60,172 nt of DNA, taken from NCBI GenBank assembly GCA_938003715.1, contig CALKYK010000517.1, positions 1-60,172 on the forward strand, in the 5' to 3' direction. The stretch comes from an uncultured Gammaproteobacteria bacterium. GTDB taxonomy: Bacteria; Pseudomonadota; Gammaproteobacteria; Steroidobacterales; Woeseiaceae. Each line of letters opens with the position of its first letter. Within the stretch, counting starts at the first letter, position 1. Both the position numbers and the translations under genes were made by a program. The notes beneath the pieces are model-generated. The model had not been told where the DNA came from. It ran no database searches and saw only the letters and a list, made by a program, of their open reading frames with translations. This document shows positions 33,555-43,177 of this stretch, piece after piece.

Positions 33555-36500
33555 TCAGTTCGTTCGCGGCATCGGGTCCTCGTCCCAGAACCACAGCGGC
33601 GCGAGCGGCACTTGTTCCGGCCAGACCTGGTCCATCGTATCGGCGTCGTAAAGCCGGCCGTTCTGCATCACTCGGTCGATCGCGTTCGTGTTGCGGATGT
33701 CGTCCAGCGGATTCGCATCGAGGATCACAAGGTCGGCGAACTTGCCGGTTTCGAGACTGCCGATCTCGTCCTGCCGGCCGATGATGATCGCGCCATTCGC
33801 GGTGGCCGCGCGCAGCACCTCCATCGGCGCCAGGCCGCCGGATGCCAGTGCCCACAGCTCCCAGTGATAACCCAGGCCCTGGAACTGGCCGTGGCTGCCG
33901 ATGCCGACCAGGCCGCCGGCGCGCACGATCTTCGCCGCCTCCGCTGCGGTGCGATCGAACGCATGTTCTTCCGGACGGAACCACTGCCGCCGCTGCGTCT
34001 TCGTATCGACGACGAAATGCGGCATGAAGCGTCGCACCTTGGCATCGTCGTGGGGATTCTCCTGCGTGAAGAAATACTCTTCCGCCCACGGCCCGCCGTA
34101 GAGCACGAGCAAAGTCGGCGTGTACGTCGATCCCGAGCGCGCGACGAACTCGACGACGTCCCTGTAGAGCGGAATCAGCGGGAAGGAATGTTCCGTACCC
34201 CAGAACCCGTCCTGGACCTGCGTCAGGTCGAGTTTCATGTCGAGGCCACCTTCGGTCGTCGGCATCATGCCGAGCTCCTTCGACGCCTGGATCACGTGCT
34301 GGCGCTGCTTGCGGTTGCCCGACAGGTAGGCCTTGATGTTCCGCGTCCGGTAATGGTCGCGGTACTTCTTCAGCACGCCGACCGCCTGCTCCTTCGACTG
34401 GAACTCGTTGTTCGAGAACACGCCGGGGCCGGTCGAAAACGCGCGCAGGCCGGTCATCTGCCCGGTATCGATCAGGTCCTGGTAGGCGAACTGGTCGTTC
34501 GTCGAGGTCTGCACGTCGAGCCCCGCCGTCACGCCGTACGCGACGTTCGCGAGAAACGCCCAGTGCCCCGGATCGAGTATGCCGCGACGAATCTCGAACC
34601 AGTGCGCGTGGGTATCGATGTACCCGGGCACGATCGTCTTGCCGCTGACGTCGATCACCTCCGCGCCGTCCGGCGGCACGATCGAACCTGACGCACCAAT
34701 ATCGGCGATGCGATTGTTTTCAACCAGGAGATCGCCGGACTCGATCACCTCATCACCGTTCATCGTGACCAGGCGCGCACCACGCAACAGCACAGCGCCC
34801 TGCGGCACGTCGCGCGGCATTTCGACAACCACTTCGAACGACTCGTACTTCGGCGGCTCGGGCGTTTCCTCTTCTTCCTCGCCCGCCTCGTCGTCGCCGT
34901 TCTCCTCGCCGTTTTCTTCCTTCTTTTCCTCCTCGAACGACACGCTGTCGAAGTCCTGGCGGAAAAACGTCGAGCCGACCGCCCAGGTCATCGTTCGTCC
35001 GTCTTCGGTCCAGTCGAAATAGTCAGCGCCGATATCCGTCAGCTTCTTGCTGGGCACCGCGGGATTCGACACGTCGACGGTCTGCGCTTCGCGACTGAGC
35101 TGCGGCACGGCGACGACGTGCAGCTGGTTGCCGACGTGCGCCAGTGCCCAGCCGCCGCCGGGGCGCATACGCACTTCGTTCGCGGCAACCGCTTCTTCGG
35201 CGGCGAATATGCCGGGCCCCTTGACCTGCACGTGCATGCGCCGGTCGCTGCCGTCGAGGCGCATCGAGAGCAGGCCCGCCTGCGAATAGAGATAGACCCG
35301 TTCGTCATCTCCCGCGAAATGCGGCACGCCGAGCGCATTTGCGTGGGCAACGAGCTCGATCGCGCCGCCATCGGCGGATACCTTAACCAGGTCCATCGCC
35401 GGCGCGCGCGCATTATCGAAAAACTGGTGCAGCCGCGCGTAGGTGCTGCCGCGCAGCGCGACGACCGTGTCGCCGTCCGGCGTGAAGACGGGATCGGTGT
35501 AGAACGCCGCTTCCCGCGTCAGCCTTTCCGGACGGCCGCGCCCGTTGCTGCGCACCTTCCAGATGTGCCCGCCGTCGCTGCTCCAGGTCACGTATGTCAC
35601 CCAGCGACCGTCCGGCGACCAGCTCGGCTGGAACGCCGGCGTGTCGTCCGTAACGAGGCGCGTCGGCGTTCCGGACGGAAGCGTCATCCGGTACAGGTGC
35701 GTCAGTGCCGAGAAAACGACCGCGCTGCCGTCAGGCGCCTGGCGCGGTGTCTGGATGATGCGCGCCCGTACCGGCCCGTCATCTGTCGTCTGGCTCTGCC
35801 CCAGCAGCGGGCCTATTGGCGCCGCAACCTTCGCATTGAACGGGATGACGGCGGCGCTGCCGTCGGCAAGACTGACGCGCTGGATCTTGCCGTCGAATGT
35901 CGTGACGATGGCTGCCCCGTCCGGCGTGAACGCGTAGGGCGGCAGCAGATCGCGGCTGAACAACGCTTCCTGGTCGTCACGCTGCACCGGGTAAGTCAGC
36001 CAGCGATCTGCCCCGGTTTCCAGGTCGCGAACGCGAAAGCCGGTCTTTGCGTCATGGCGCGTTGCGTACACGAGGTGCCGCCCGTCCGGGGAAATCTCCG
36101 GGCGTATCGCGCTGCCCTGCGCCTGCACGACTGTATCCTCGGTGCCCTCGGTGAGGTCGCGGCGTACCACCTGCCACAGCGGGAACTGCACGTTGTAGCC
36201 GAAGCCGCCCTGCTTTTGCGCGTAGTAGAGATACTTGCCGTCACGTGACGCGGTCACGCCGACCGCATTGTGCCGCTGGTCGTTCGGCGTCTCCGGCGTC
36301 GGCTTCGCCTTGGTGACCTGGATGCCGGATCCGCCCTGTACGTGATACATCCAGATCTCGTGCGTGCGCAGGCCCCAGTTCGATTTCGAGACGAACACGT
36401 ACTGCCCGTCGGCCGAGAACTCCGGAGAAAGGAACGTGCCTTTGGTTTCCTTGCTGAGCTTTTTCGGCTCGCTGCCGTCCGCGTTTGCGATCCAGAGGTT

Positions 36501-36878
36501 TTCCGAACCGTCGCGATCGGAAAGGAACGCGATCATCGAGGCGTCGGGGGAATACGCCGGCTGCGATTCGAACGCGATACCGGTCAGCAACGGTGTGGCT
36601 TCGCCGCCGCTGGCCGGCAGCGTGTAAATGTCGCCCAGCAGTTCGAAAATGATCGTCTGCCCGTCGGGCGACAGGTCCAGCGACAGCCACGTGCCTTCGT
36701 CCGTTTCGAATTCGACCGTGCGCTCGGGCTCGAGCGGCAGGCCTTCGTCTTTCTTGTCTTCCGCTCCGTCGGCGATGTCAGTGTCTGATTGAGCTAGCGC
36801 CTGTCCGGAAATCGATCCCGCCAGCACGATGCCGAGCGAACAGATCGCCATAGACGACGTAATCATTGACTTGTTCAA
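33555..36878 (-). CDS. TolB-type beta-propeller fused to an amidohydrolase, secreted
   Basis: 1107 residues. TTG 36878 is preferred because GGGGAGA lies 5 bases upstream and a signal peptide (LNKSMITSSMAICSLGIVLA...ALAQ) then begins with a Lys; ATG 36866 is the alternative. Residues about 50-690 contain repeated PD40 units (DLSPDGQTIIF, AYSPDASMIAFLSDRDG, EFSADGQYVFVS). A very acidic Glu/Asp linker (encoded about 34860-34940) leads to an amidohydrolase domain with the metal-binding DTHAHW and later GIGSHGQF and ETGKFADLVILD. Members are annotated as imidazolonepropionase-like or prolidase-like hydrolases; the substrate is unknown. Probably periplasmic. Confidence 0.88.
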   Translation of the reverse strand: MNKSMITSSMAICSLGIVLAGSISGQALAQSDTDIADGAEDKKDEGLPLEPERTVEFETDEGTWLSLDLSPDGQTIIFELLGDIYTLPASGGEATPLLTGIAFESQPAYSPDASMIAFLSDRDGSENLWIANADGSEPKKLSKETKGTFLSPEFSADGQYVFVSKSNWGLRTHEIWMYHVQGGSGIQVTKAKPTPETPNDQRHNAVGVTASRDGKYLYYAQKQGGFGYNVQFPLWQVVRRDLTEGTEDTVVQAQGSAIRPEISPDGRHLVYATRHDAKTGFRVRDLETGADRWLTYPVQRDDQEALFSRDLLPPYAFTPDGAAIVTTFDGKIQRVSLADGSAAVIPFNAKVAAPIGPLLGQSQTTDDGPVRARIIQTPRQAPDGSAVVFSALTHLYRMTLPSGTPTRLVTDDTPAFQPSWSPDGRWVTYVTWSSDGGHIWKVRSNGRGRPERLTREAAFYTDPVFTPDGDTVVALRGSTYARLHQFFDNARAPAMDLVKVSADGGAIELVAHANALGVPHFAGDDERVYLYSQAGLLSMRLDGSDRRMHVQVKGPGIFAAEEAVAANEVRMRPGGGWALAHVGNQLHVVAVPQLSREAQTVDVSNPAVPSKKLTDIGADYFDWTEDGRTMTWAVGSTFFRQDFDSVSFEEEKKEENGEENGDDEAGEEEEETPEPPKYESFEVVVEMPRDVPQGAVLLRGARLVTMNGDEVIESGDLLVENNRIADIGASGSIVPPDGAEVIDVSGKTIVPGYIDTHAHWFEIRRGILDPGHWAFLANVAYGVTAGLDVQTSTNDQFAYQDLIDTGQMTGLRAFSTGPGVFSNNEFQSKEQAVGVLKKYRDHYRTRNIKAYLSGNRKQRQHVIQASKELGMMPTTEGGLDMKLDLTQVQDGFWGTEHSFPLIPLYRDVVEFVARSGSTYTPTLLVLYGGPWAEEYFFTQENPHDDAKVRRFMPHFVVDTKTQRRQWFRPEEHAFDRTAAEAAKIVRAGGLVGIGSHGQFQGLGYHWELWALASGGLAPMEVLRAATANGAIIIGRQDEIGSLETGKFADLVILDANPLDDIRNTNAIDRVMQNGRLYDADTMDQVWPEQVPLAPLWFWDEDPMPRTN

Positions 36879-37132
36879 CTGAGTCTCCCCGTAGGCTGGA
36901 TTTTTTTGATTCGCCGCGCCTGGCGCCGAAGTATATCGGCTCGTGGCAGCGATCATTATTGACCCTATTGGACCACAGATTTCCCGGCAACGTCGCAGCC
37001 AGCTACTAAGCTCAATATATGACGGGCAGCCAACGGTTTTCCGTCCTGGTAGCAGCGCATTTTCTTCCGCGCTCCACCGGCCACGCGCTGGCTGTTCGAC
37101 CCCAATAATCGAAAACAACGAGGGATAGAACA

Positions 37133-37765
37133 GTGAAAAAACTGATATGCGTCGGCTTGTTGCCGATATTGACTGTAACAGCACAGGCTGTCATTGCTGA
37201 TGACGACCCGAGAGTCTTCCAGACTGCCGAGATCCAGGCATCAATGAATCCTCCGATGTCCGGAATTTTTACGACCGCCGAAGGCGCCGCGTGGCTCAAG
37301 CGATCAGAGAATCGCATTGACGGGCGTGTGATGGCCAAGGTGGATACAGCGAACGAGCCATATTCGATCTGGTGGGTCGGATTCAACAACCGCGCCGGCT
37401 GCGGCGAATCCTGTGGGCCCGAGGACCTCGCTGTCGGAGGCGTGGCCGCAGATGTCGCCATTTTCAACGCGTCGGGTGCAATCAGCGCCGCGACTGGCGA
37501 ACCCGGGGAAGGCGGTGTGATCAACGTCGACGTTTCGGTCATTGGAGGCGAAGGACCGAGCCACGGGTCCCAGGACCCGCCGTGCCCGGCGCCCTTCTGC
37601 ATGCCGGATCGCGGACTAAGGGAAGACAATGGTCTTTGCGCCGAGATCCACATCGATATCAATCGACACGAGTTCAATGGCGACTGGGTATTCGAGCTGA
37701 CCTATCCGGAAGCGCCGCAGGCGTTTGCTATCTTTCCGCCGGCCGAAGATTGCGACCACCACTGA
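37133..37765 (+). CDS. Secreted cysteine-containing protein of unknown function
   Basis: 210 residues from GTG 37133, with GAGGGA about 8 bases upstream. A Sec signal (MKKLICVGLLPILTVTAQA) starts the protein. The mature part has eight or so Cys in pairs (GCGESCG, PPCPAPFCMP, a later CAE and CDHH), suggesting disulfides, and several Gly-rich beta-like stretches (GGVAADVAIFNASGAISAAT). I do not recognise a family. It is divergent from the amidohydrolase and followed by its own terminator, so it is probably monocistronic. Confidence 0.75.
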   Translation: MKKLICVGLLPILTVTAQAVIADDDPRVFQTAEIQASMNPPMSGIFTTAEGAAWLKRSENRIDGRVMAKVDTANEPYSIWWVGFNNRAGCGESCGPEDLAVGGVAADVAIFNASGAISAATGEPGEGGVINVDVSVIGGEGPSHGSQDPPCPAPFCMPDRGLREDNGLCAEIHIDINRHEFNGDWVFELTYPEAPQAFAIFPPAEDCDHH

Positions 37766-37795
37766 GCAACGCCGGCGCGCCGAAGCGTGACAGGG

Positions 37796-37821
37796 AGCCC
37801 CGTCGAACGGCGGGGCTTTTC
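37796..37821 (+). terminator. Rho-independent terminator after the secreted Cys protein gene
   Basis: AGCCCCG (37796-37802) pairs with CGGGGCT (37811-37817), with a partly paired 8-base loop, followed by TTTT. It lies 31 bases after the stop at 37765. The opposite strand has no T-run, so it works only for the + strand gene. Confidence 0.75.
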
Positions 37822-39459
37822 TCAGTTTGCCGGCAATGAAGTCACCCGCTCCGGTCGCGCAGGACCTCTGACCCACACGCCCGGCCGCTCGCCGGTCAGC
37901 GCGCCCGCCTTGATCACGAAACGGCCATTGATCATCACGTGCTCGATGCCGACGGGATAACGGTGCGGGTCCGTGTAGGTCGCCATGTCGCGGACTTCCT
38001 CCGCGTCGAACACGGTGATGTCGGCGTATGCGCCCTCGACGATGCGGCCGCGCTCTTTCTGGTTGTACTGGTCGGCGGGCATCGAGGTCATTTTTTTAAT
38101 CGCTTCCTCGAGCGTAAGGACACCGAGTTCGCGCACGTACCTCGCGAGCACACGCGGGAACGCGCCGTAGCTGCGCGGATGCGGGTAGCCGTCGCCCCAG
38201 GCGACCGGATCGCCGTCGGTTTCGATCATCGCGAGCGGGTGCTGCATGATGCGGATGACGTCGTCCTCGTTCATCGCGTGATAGATCGCGGAGAAGCCGC
38301 CTTTTAACTGCAGCTCGATGACGAGATCTATACCCGTCTCCAGACTGTTCGGCAGGCCGCGATCGGCGGCCATGTCCGCGAGCGTCCTGCCGTTGTAAGA
38401 CTCGTCGGATCGCAGCACACGAATCTGGATGCGGCTCAGGTCACCGCCGGTGCGGTCGTTCATGAAGATCTCGCGCATGTCCTCCCTGATCTGCGGCAGG
38501 AGTTCGGGGTCGGTCACGCGCTTCGCGAATTCCTCCGGGCCGCCGGCCAGCACCCACTGCGGGAACAGGATCGCGGACGACGTGCTCGACGCCGTGTACG
38601 GGTACAGGTCGTGCACGATGTCGATGCCGCGCTCGCGCGCCTCGTCGATCAGCGCGAGGCTCTGCTCCGACCAGCCCCACTGCGCGACGCCGGCCGCCTT
38701 GTGGTGGTTGATGTGCGCAGGGATATCCGCTTCTTCTGCAATGCGTATCGTCTCGTTCACGGAATCGAGCAGCCCGGTCGCCTCGTTGCGCATGTGCGTG
38801 ACGTAAATACCACCGTACGCCGACGCAACTTTTGCCAGCTCGATGACTTCCTCGGTCTCCGCGTAGTTCGCCGGCACGTACAGCAGCCCCGTCGAAAGTC
38901 CGAGCGCGCCCTGCTTCATCGTTTCCTCGACCAGGTCGCGCATCGCCTGCAGCTCGTCGGAATCCGGCGCGCGGTTTTCGAGCCCCAGCACCTGCTTGCG
39001 GGTCCAGGTGTGGCCGGCGAAGAAGCCGACGTTCGGCGCAACCTCCAGCGACGACGCGTACTCGTCGAGCGGCCACGGCTGGTCGCCGCTGTGCAGCCCC
39101 GCGATGATCGTCGTGATGCCCTGGCGCGTGAAATTCTCGGCCAGCGGGTGCTCGTGAATCGTGGTCTGGATGTGCGCGTGGTTGTCGATGAATCCGGGTG
39201 CGACGATCAGGCCGCTGACGTCGACGACCTCCGCCGCCTCGTCCTCCGGCAGCGGCTCGGACGAGACCGCGATGATGCGGTCGCCCTTGATGCCGATGCT
39301 GGCGTTGAAGCGCGCATTGCCGAGCCCGTCGACGACTGTGCCGTTCTGCAGTACGACGTCGAACGGCTTGCCGCTGTCGGCGCCGTCCGCTTCCGGTACC
39401 GGCGCACGTCCGCAGGCTGCGAGGACGAATAGCGCGGCAAAAAGCGTGATTCTATTCAT
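37822..39459 (-). CDS. N-acyl-D-amino-acid deacylase (D-aminoacylase)-like amidohydrolase, lipoprotein
   Basis: 545 residues from ATG 39459, preceded by GGAG with 6-base spacing; ATG 39471 overlaps the TGA of the upstream gene's original frame. The signal ends LFVLAACGR, a lipobox. The amidohydrolase barrel carries DNHAHIQ for metal binding, then long stretches typical of D-aminoacylases (GALGLSTGLLYVPANYAET, YVTHMRNEATG, HINHHKAAG, IETDGDP) and the closing NGRFVIKAG. It would release D-amino acids from N-acyl forms in the envelope. The frame is open further upstream only because the M28-like gene is frameshifted into it. Confidence 0.9.
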   Translation of the reverse strand: MNRITLFAALFVLAACGRAPVPEADGADSGKPFDVVLQNGTVVDGLGNARFNASIGIKGDRIIAVSSEPLPEDEAAEVVDVSGLIVAPGFIDNHAHIQTTIHEHPLAENFTRQGITTIIAGLHSGDQPWPLDEYASSLEVAPNVGFFAGHTWTRKQVLGLENRAPDSDELQAMRDLVEETMKQGALGLSTGLLYVPANYAETEEVIELAKVASAYGGIYVTHMRNEATGLLDSVNETIRIAEEADIPAHINHHKAAGVAQWGWSEQSLALIDEARERGIDIVHDLYPYTASSTSSAILFPQWVLAGGPEEFAKRVTDPELLPQIREDMREIFMNDRTGGDLSRIQIRVLRSDESYNGRTLADMAADRGLPNSLETGIDLVIELQLKGGFSAIYHAMNEDDVIRIMQHPLAMIETDGDPVAWGDGYPHPRSYGAFPRVLARYVRELGVLTLEEAIKKMTSMPADQYNQKERGRIVEGAYADITVFDAEEVRDMATYTDPHRYPVGIEHVMINGRFVIKAGALTGERPGVWVRGPARPERVTSLPAN

Positions 39460-39470
39460 GATGCACTCCA

Positions 39471-40998
39471 TCAAAGCGGGTCGATTTCGTCCAGGTCGGC
39501 GGTCATCAACACGCCGGTCAGCTCCGTCATCGTGAGCGCCTGGTTCCGGAACAGCTCTCTGTTCCAGCGCTCGATGCCGGCGGCGGTGGACCAGTAGTGC
39601 CCGAGAAAGCCGCGTCTCGCAGTTCACGTTGTCGTCCTTGCCGAGCGTCACCACGCCGACGCCCCACCACACCTGTTGAAGACCGCCGTTGATCCCCGGC
39701 CGCTCGGGTGCGACGACCTGCACGCGTTCCCAGCCGTAGCGTTTCGCGGCTGCGATCGCCGCGTCGATCAGGACCGGGTTGTTTCGTGACCAGAGATAGG
39801 ACTGCTCGGCCAGCCCGACCGGTTCGACCCTGCCGTCGACCTCCCGGTAGTCCATTTCACCCAGGTGCTCTGCCTGAACGACCGCGACGAGCGGCGCTTT
39901 GGCCTCCGGGTTCCGGTGCAGCCAGCTGACATCGGTCGCCGCGCCTTCCATGCCCGGGTAGTAATGCCGGTTGTCCAGGAACACGGTCAGCGTGCGAGGC
40001 CGGTGTTGCTGCGGGATATGGGAGAAATACTTGACGATCGCGAGCAGGCCGAGCGCGCCGTTGTCCTGCGTGATCGACGGGCCGTCGGTGTGGTTGATGA
40101 GCAGGATCTGCTCGTCTTCGGGCGTACCGTAATTGCGCCCGGGGAGATACGCGATCGTCTGGTAAGCCTCGGCTTCCTCGATCGTCGCTTTCAGGGTCAG
40201 GGTCGCGGTCCTGCCGGACATCGCGTCCTCGATAACCTTGTCGCCGTCTTCGCGGCTCAGGATCACGCCCGGCGACTCGTGCAGCGGCGGCACGCCAAAC
40301 GTGTACAGGCCCTCGGTCCGTTCGAACGCCATGTCGTAGACGATGACGTGGCCCGCCGCCTTGCCGTCGACCGCGATCTGCCACAGCCGCTGGTTCAGCT
40401 GCCACCAGATGTCGAACGTGAAACTGAATTCCGGCGGCACGTATTCGTAGAGGTCCCAGTACGTATCGTCGTTCGCCCGCCACTCGTAGTCGTTGAACGT
40501 GTAGTTCCGGATGTAGTTGTCGTCGTAGGGCGGCAGCGGGTGGGGCCGGGTCGGGATCACGACGATCTGTCCCTCGATGGAGTCGGGCGGATCGTCGTGA
40601 TCGTAGTAGACGAGCTCCGCCGTAATGCCGTTGTTGGCCGACACGCCCGAGTTTGCCGCGTAGTGCGCGACCCGCACCGGTTCGCCGTCTGAAACCAGCG
40701 TCCAGGACTTCGGGTCGTCGCCCGTGTCCCAGCGCTCGAAGGTCCATGCATTGCGTTGCAGGTCGACGACGCCGTATTCCAGCAGTTTTTCCTCCAGGAA
40801 CCGCACGTAATTGTTCCATTCGGGGCTGCCGGTGATCGCCGGCAGGTTCGCGTCCTTGACCCGTGCCCATTCGTTAGCTTCTTCCGCCGTGACGGTCCAC
40901 GCCGGGTCGAGGTTCGTGAAACGGTCGGCGTAGGGATTGCCGGAATCGCTGCAGGCCGTGAGGACCGCGGCGACCGCGACGATTGCGGTCTTGTTCAT
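39471..40998 (-). pseudogene. M28-like peptidase-family lipoprotein with a frameshift near its C-terminus
   Basis: The lipobox is VAAVLTACSD. A PA-like inserted domain (about 110-270) interrupts an M28-type core: NHTDGPSITQDNGA gives the first metal ligands, but the usual GEE of the catalytic Glu pair is replaced by DNRHYYPG, so it may be an inactive relative. Around 39617 the frame breaks. In the original frame the protein continues from about NCETR into GFLGHYWSTAAGIERW and ends at TGA 39473-39471, which would overlap the next gene's ATG. In the given sequence the frame instead runs through meaningless Arg-rich residues into the D-aminoacylase. Loss of one CG unit in an ACGCGCGGC-like run would explain it. 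Mutation or consensus error. Confidence 0.85.
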
Positions 40999-41009
40999 TT
41001 TGTTGTCCC

Positions 41010-42158
41010 TCAGGCCGTGAGGTCGGGCGTGTTGCCGGGTGCGAGCTCCGCTTGCGGCGCTGTGCGATAGGTTTTCGGTTTTTTTCTCAGTATCCGGTAA
41101 ATCTCTTTAAAAGGTGTCACCAGGTTGTCACGCAGGGTCGTGTACTCGGCCTGGTCCTTCGCCTGCAGCCCCCACGGCGTCGCCTCGTCTTTTTCCGCGA
41201 TGTAGATCGTGCCCATCATCCGGTCCCAGATGCTGGTGACGAGCCCCAGGTTCGTGTCCCAGTGTTTTTCGAGATAGCTGTGATGCGTGTGGTGCATGCC
41301 CGGGCTTTGCAACCACAGCTCCAGCCAGCGCGGGTAGCGGAACGAGACGTGGTAGTGGCGGAAGTTGCCGTTCAGCGCGTACAGCACCGAGAAGATGCCG
41401 ACGTTCAGAATCGTGATTTGCGTGATGTTGCCGTTGAACACCCAGGCGAAGATGCCGCCGGACAGCGACAGGCCGACCGCCGGGCCCAGCGCCCAGATCC
41501 AGCCGGCGATGAAGTGTTCGCGCGGGCGCGTCCACGGAGTCAGCACCTGCGCCGAGTGATGCACCTTGTGGATCGCCCAGCCGATCTCGGTCTTGTGCAT
41601 CATGTAGTGGGTCCAGTAGAAGATCATGTCGACAATAAGGATCGACACCAGGCCGTAAAAGAGCCGCCACGGGATCGTCGGATCCAGGTTCGGGCTGGCG
41701 CCGAACGCCGCCTGCATGAACGCGATCGTATTCGTCTCGACGAACGGCGCGACGGCGCCCAGGAACAGCACGAACCAGATCGGCATCATCGCGCGGTCGA
41801 GGATCAGCAGGCCGATGTCGACGCGCGCCGACTGGTGCTTGTATATCGCTTTCGGCGCGATGTAGTCGAATACGTTTTTCGCCTGCATCTCCGCACCGTC
41901 GGGACCCTTCGCTCCGCGGCCCTTGCGGAAGTAGTAGAAGCCCGCGGCCATCAGCGCGGTGAGCGTAAGCAGTTCCCAGGACAGGGACGAGAACGGCGAG
42001 CCGGGCAGCAGCGCATCCCAGACCGCTTCCGCGACCTGGTTCGCCATGTCGGAAAACGGCCCGAGAATTTCCTCGGACTTCTCCCTGACGCCCGATTCCT
42101 CGAGGAACCTTTTGACGTCCTCCTTGAAAGGGCTTTCCGGTGATATCACGTCCGCCAT
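41010..42158 (-). CDS. Sterol desaturase / fatty acid hydroxylase-family membrane di-iron enzyme
   Basis: 382 residues with several membrane helices. The three His clusters of the family are visible: HYMMHKTE, HKVHHSAQ and HHTHHSYLEKH, plus extra His (HYHVSF). These bind two irons and hydroxylate or desaturate a lipid, sterol, carotenoid or alkyl ether at the membrane. The substrate cannot be told. It starts 90 bases after the class II aldolase and ends 11 bases before the M28-like gene, so it may be co-transcribed with both. Confidence 0.92.
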   Translation of the reverse strand: MADVISPESPFKEDVKRFLEESGVREKSEEILGPFSDMANQVAEAVWDALLPGSPFSSLSWELLTLTALMAAGFYYFRKGRGAKGPDGAEMQAKNVFDYIAPKAIYKHQSARVDIGLLILDRAMMPIWFVLFLGAVAPFVETNTIAFMQAAFGASPNLDPTIPWRLFYGLVSILIVDMIFYWTHYMMHKTEIGWAIHKVHHSAQVLTPWTRPREHFIAGWIWALGPAVGLSLSGGIFAWVFNGNITQITILNVGIFSVLYALNGNFRHYHVSFRYPRWLELWLQSPGMHHTHHSYLEKHWDTNLGLVTSIWDRMMGTIYIAEKDEATPWGLQAKDQAEYTTLRDNLVTPFKEIYRILRKKPKTYRTAPQAELAPGNTPDLTA

Positions 42159-42248
42159 CGTTCGGCGCTCGCAAGAATTGTTGCCGTCGCAATGATGTAC
42201 ACCAGGCCCGCAACCCGGTCAATCGGCGCCGCGGTAAGGCGTTGTTTC

Positions 42249-43013
42249 CTACTGGCGAAAGCCCGGGTCGAGGCGCTCCGCGAGACGCAGGAGTGCCGGC
42301 CACTCGTAGCGACCGTGCGCGAATGCCTCCGACTGTTTCGCCGCGCGCTCGCAGACCTCGGCCGGCGGCAGGTTCAATGCGCGGCCGGTCGCCAGTGCCC
42401 TGAGCTGCACGTCGCAGGCGCGCTCGAGGTAATAAAAGCCCATGAACGCCTCGCCGACGGTCGCGCCGCAGGTCAGGAGGCCGTGATTGCGCAGGATCAT
42501 CGCGTTGCGGTCGCCGAGGCTTGCTGCGAGCCGCTTGCGCTCGTCGGTGTCGACGGACAGGCCCTCGAAAGGATGACTCGCGACCCGGTTGAAGAACGGC
42601 ATCGCGTCGATCACGGTCGGCAGCAAGCCCTCCTCCAGCGCCGCGACCGCCATGCCGGCGTCGGTGTGCACGTGCATGATGCAGTGCACGTCCGGACGCG
42701 CGGCGTGAATCGCGCTGTGGATGACGAAGCCGGTGCGATTGACCGGCTCTTCCGTTTCGGCATTGCCCGGGTCGATCACGTTGCCGTCGATGTCGACCGT
42801 GACCAGGTTCGACGCCGTTACCTCGTCGAAGCACAACCCGAAGCGGTTGATCAGGAACCGCCCCGTCCCCGGCACCTTGGCGGTGATGTGCCCCCAGACG
42901 ATGTCGGAGAAGCCGAAGTGATCGGCGATGCGGTAGCAGGCGGCGAGTTCGACCCGCGCCTGCCATTCGGCTTCGGTGTAACGTGCCTTGCCGGTTTCGC
43001 CCCGCAGTGCCAT
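42249..43013 (-). CDS. Class II aldolase/adducin-family protein
   Basis: 254 residues. The zinc-binding His are in MHVHTDAG and in LRNHGLLTCG, and the family's N-terminal strand pattern (SDIVWGHITAKVPG) is present. Members include fuculose-phosphate and related aldolases, epimerases and decarboxylases; adducin-like bacterial proteins like this one often lack an assigned reaction. Divergent from the methyltransferase at 43178, with about 165 bases between. Confidence 0.9.
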   Translation of the reverse strand: MALRGETGKARYTEAEWQARVELAACYRIADHFGFSDIVWGHITAKVPGTGRFLINRFGLCFDEVTASNLVTVDIDGNVIDPGNAETEEPVNRTGFVIHSAIHAARPDVHCIMHVHTDAGMAVAALEEGLLPTVIDAMPFFNRVASHPFEGLSVDTDERKRLAASLGDRNAMILRNHGLLTCGATVGEAFMGFYYLERACDVQLRALATGRALNLPPAEVCERAAKQSEAFAHGRYEWPALLRLAERLDPGFRQ

Positions 43014-43177
43014 TGCCTCGTCCTGTCGCTTTCGGCGCCCGGCCGCATTTCATAACCTGCGACGCGGCGCGCGGGTAAATGCATCCCGTGCACAAATGGT
43101 ACAAACTTGAACCCGTCGCGGCCACGGCTCCAAGCCCGCCCGACGATCTCGGCAATACCGACAGGGGGTGTGACGAC

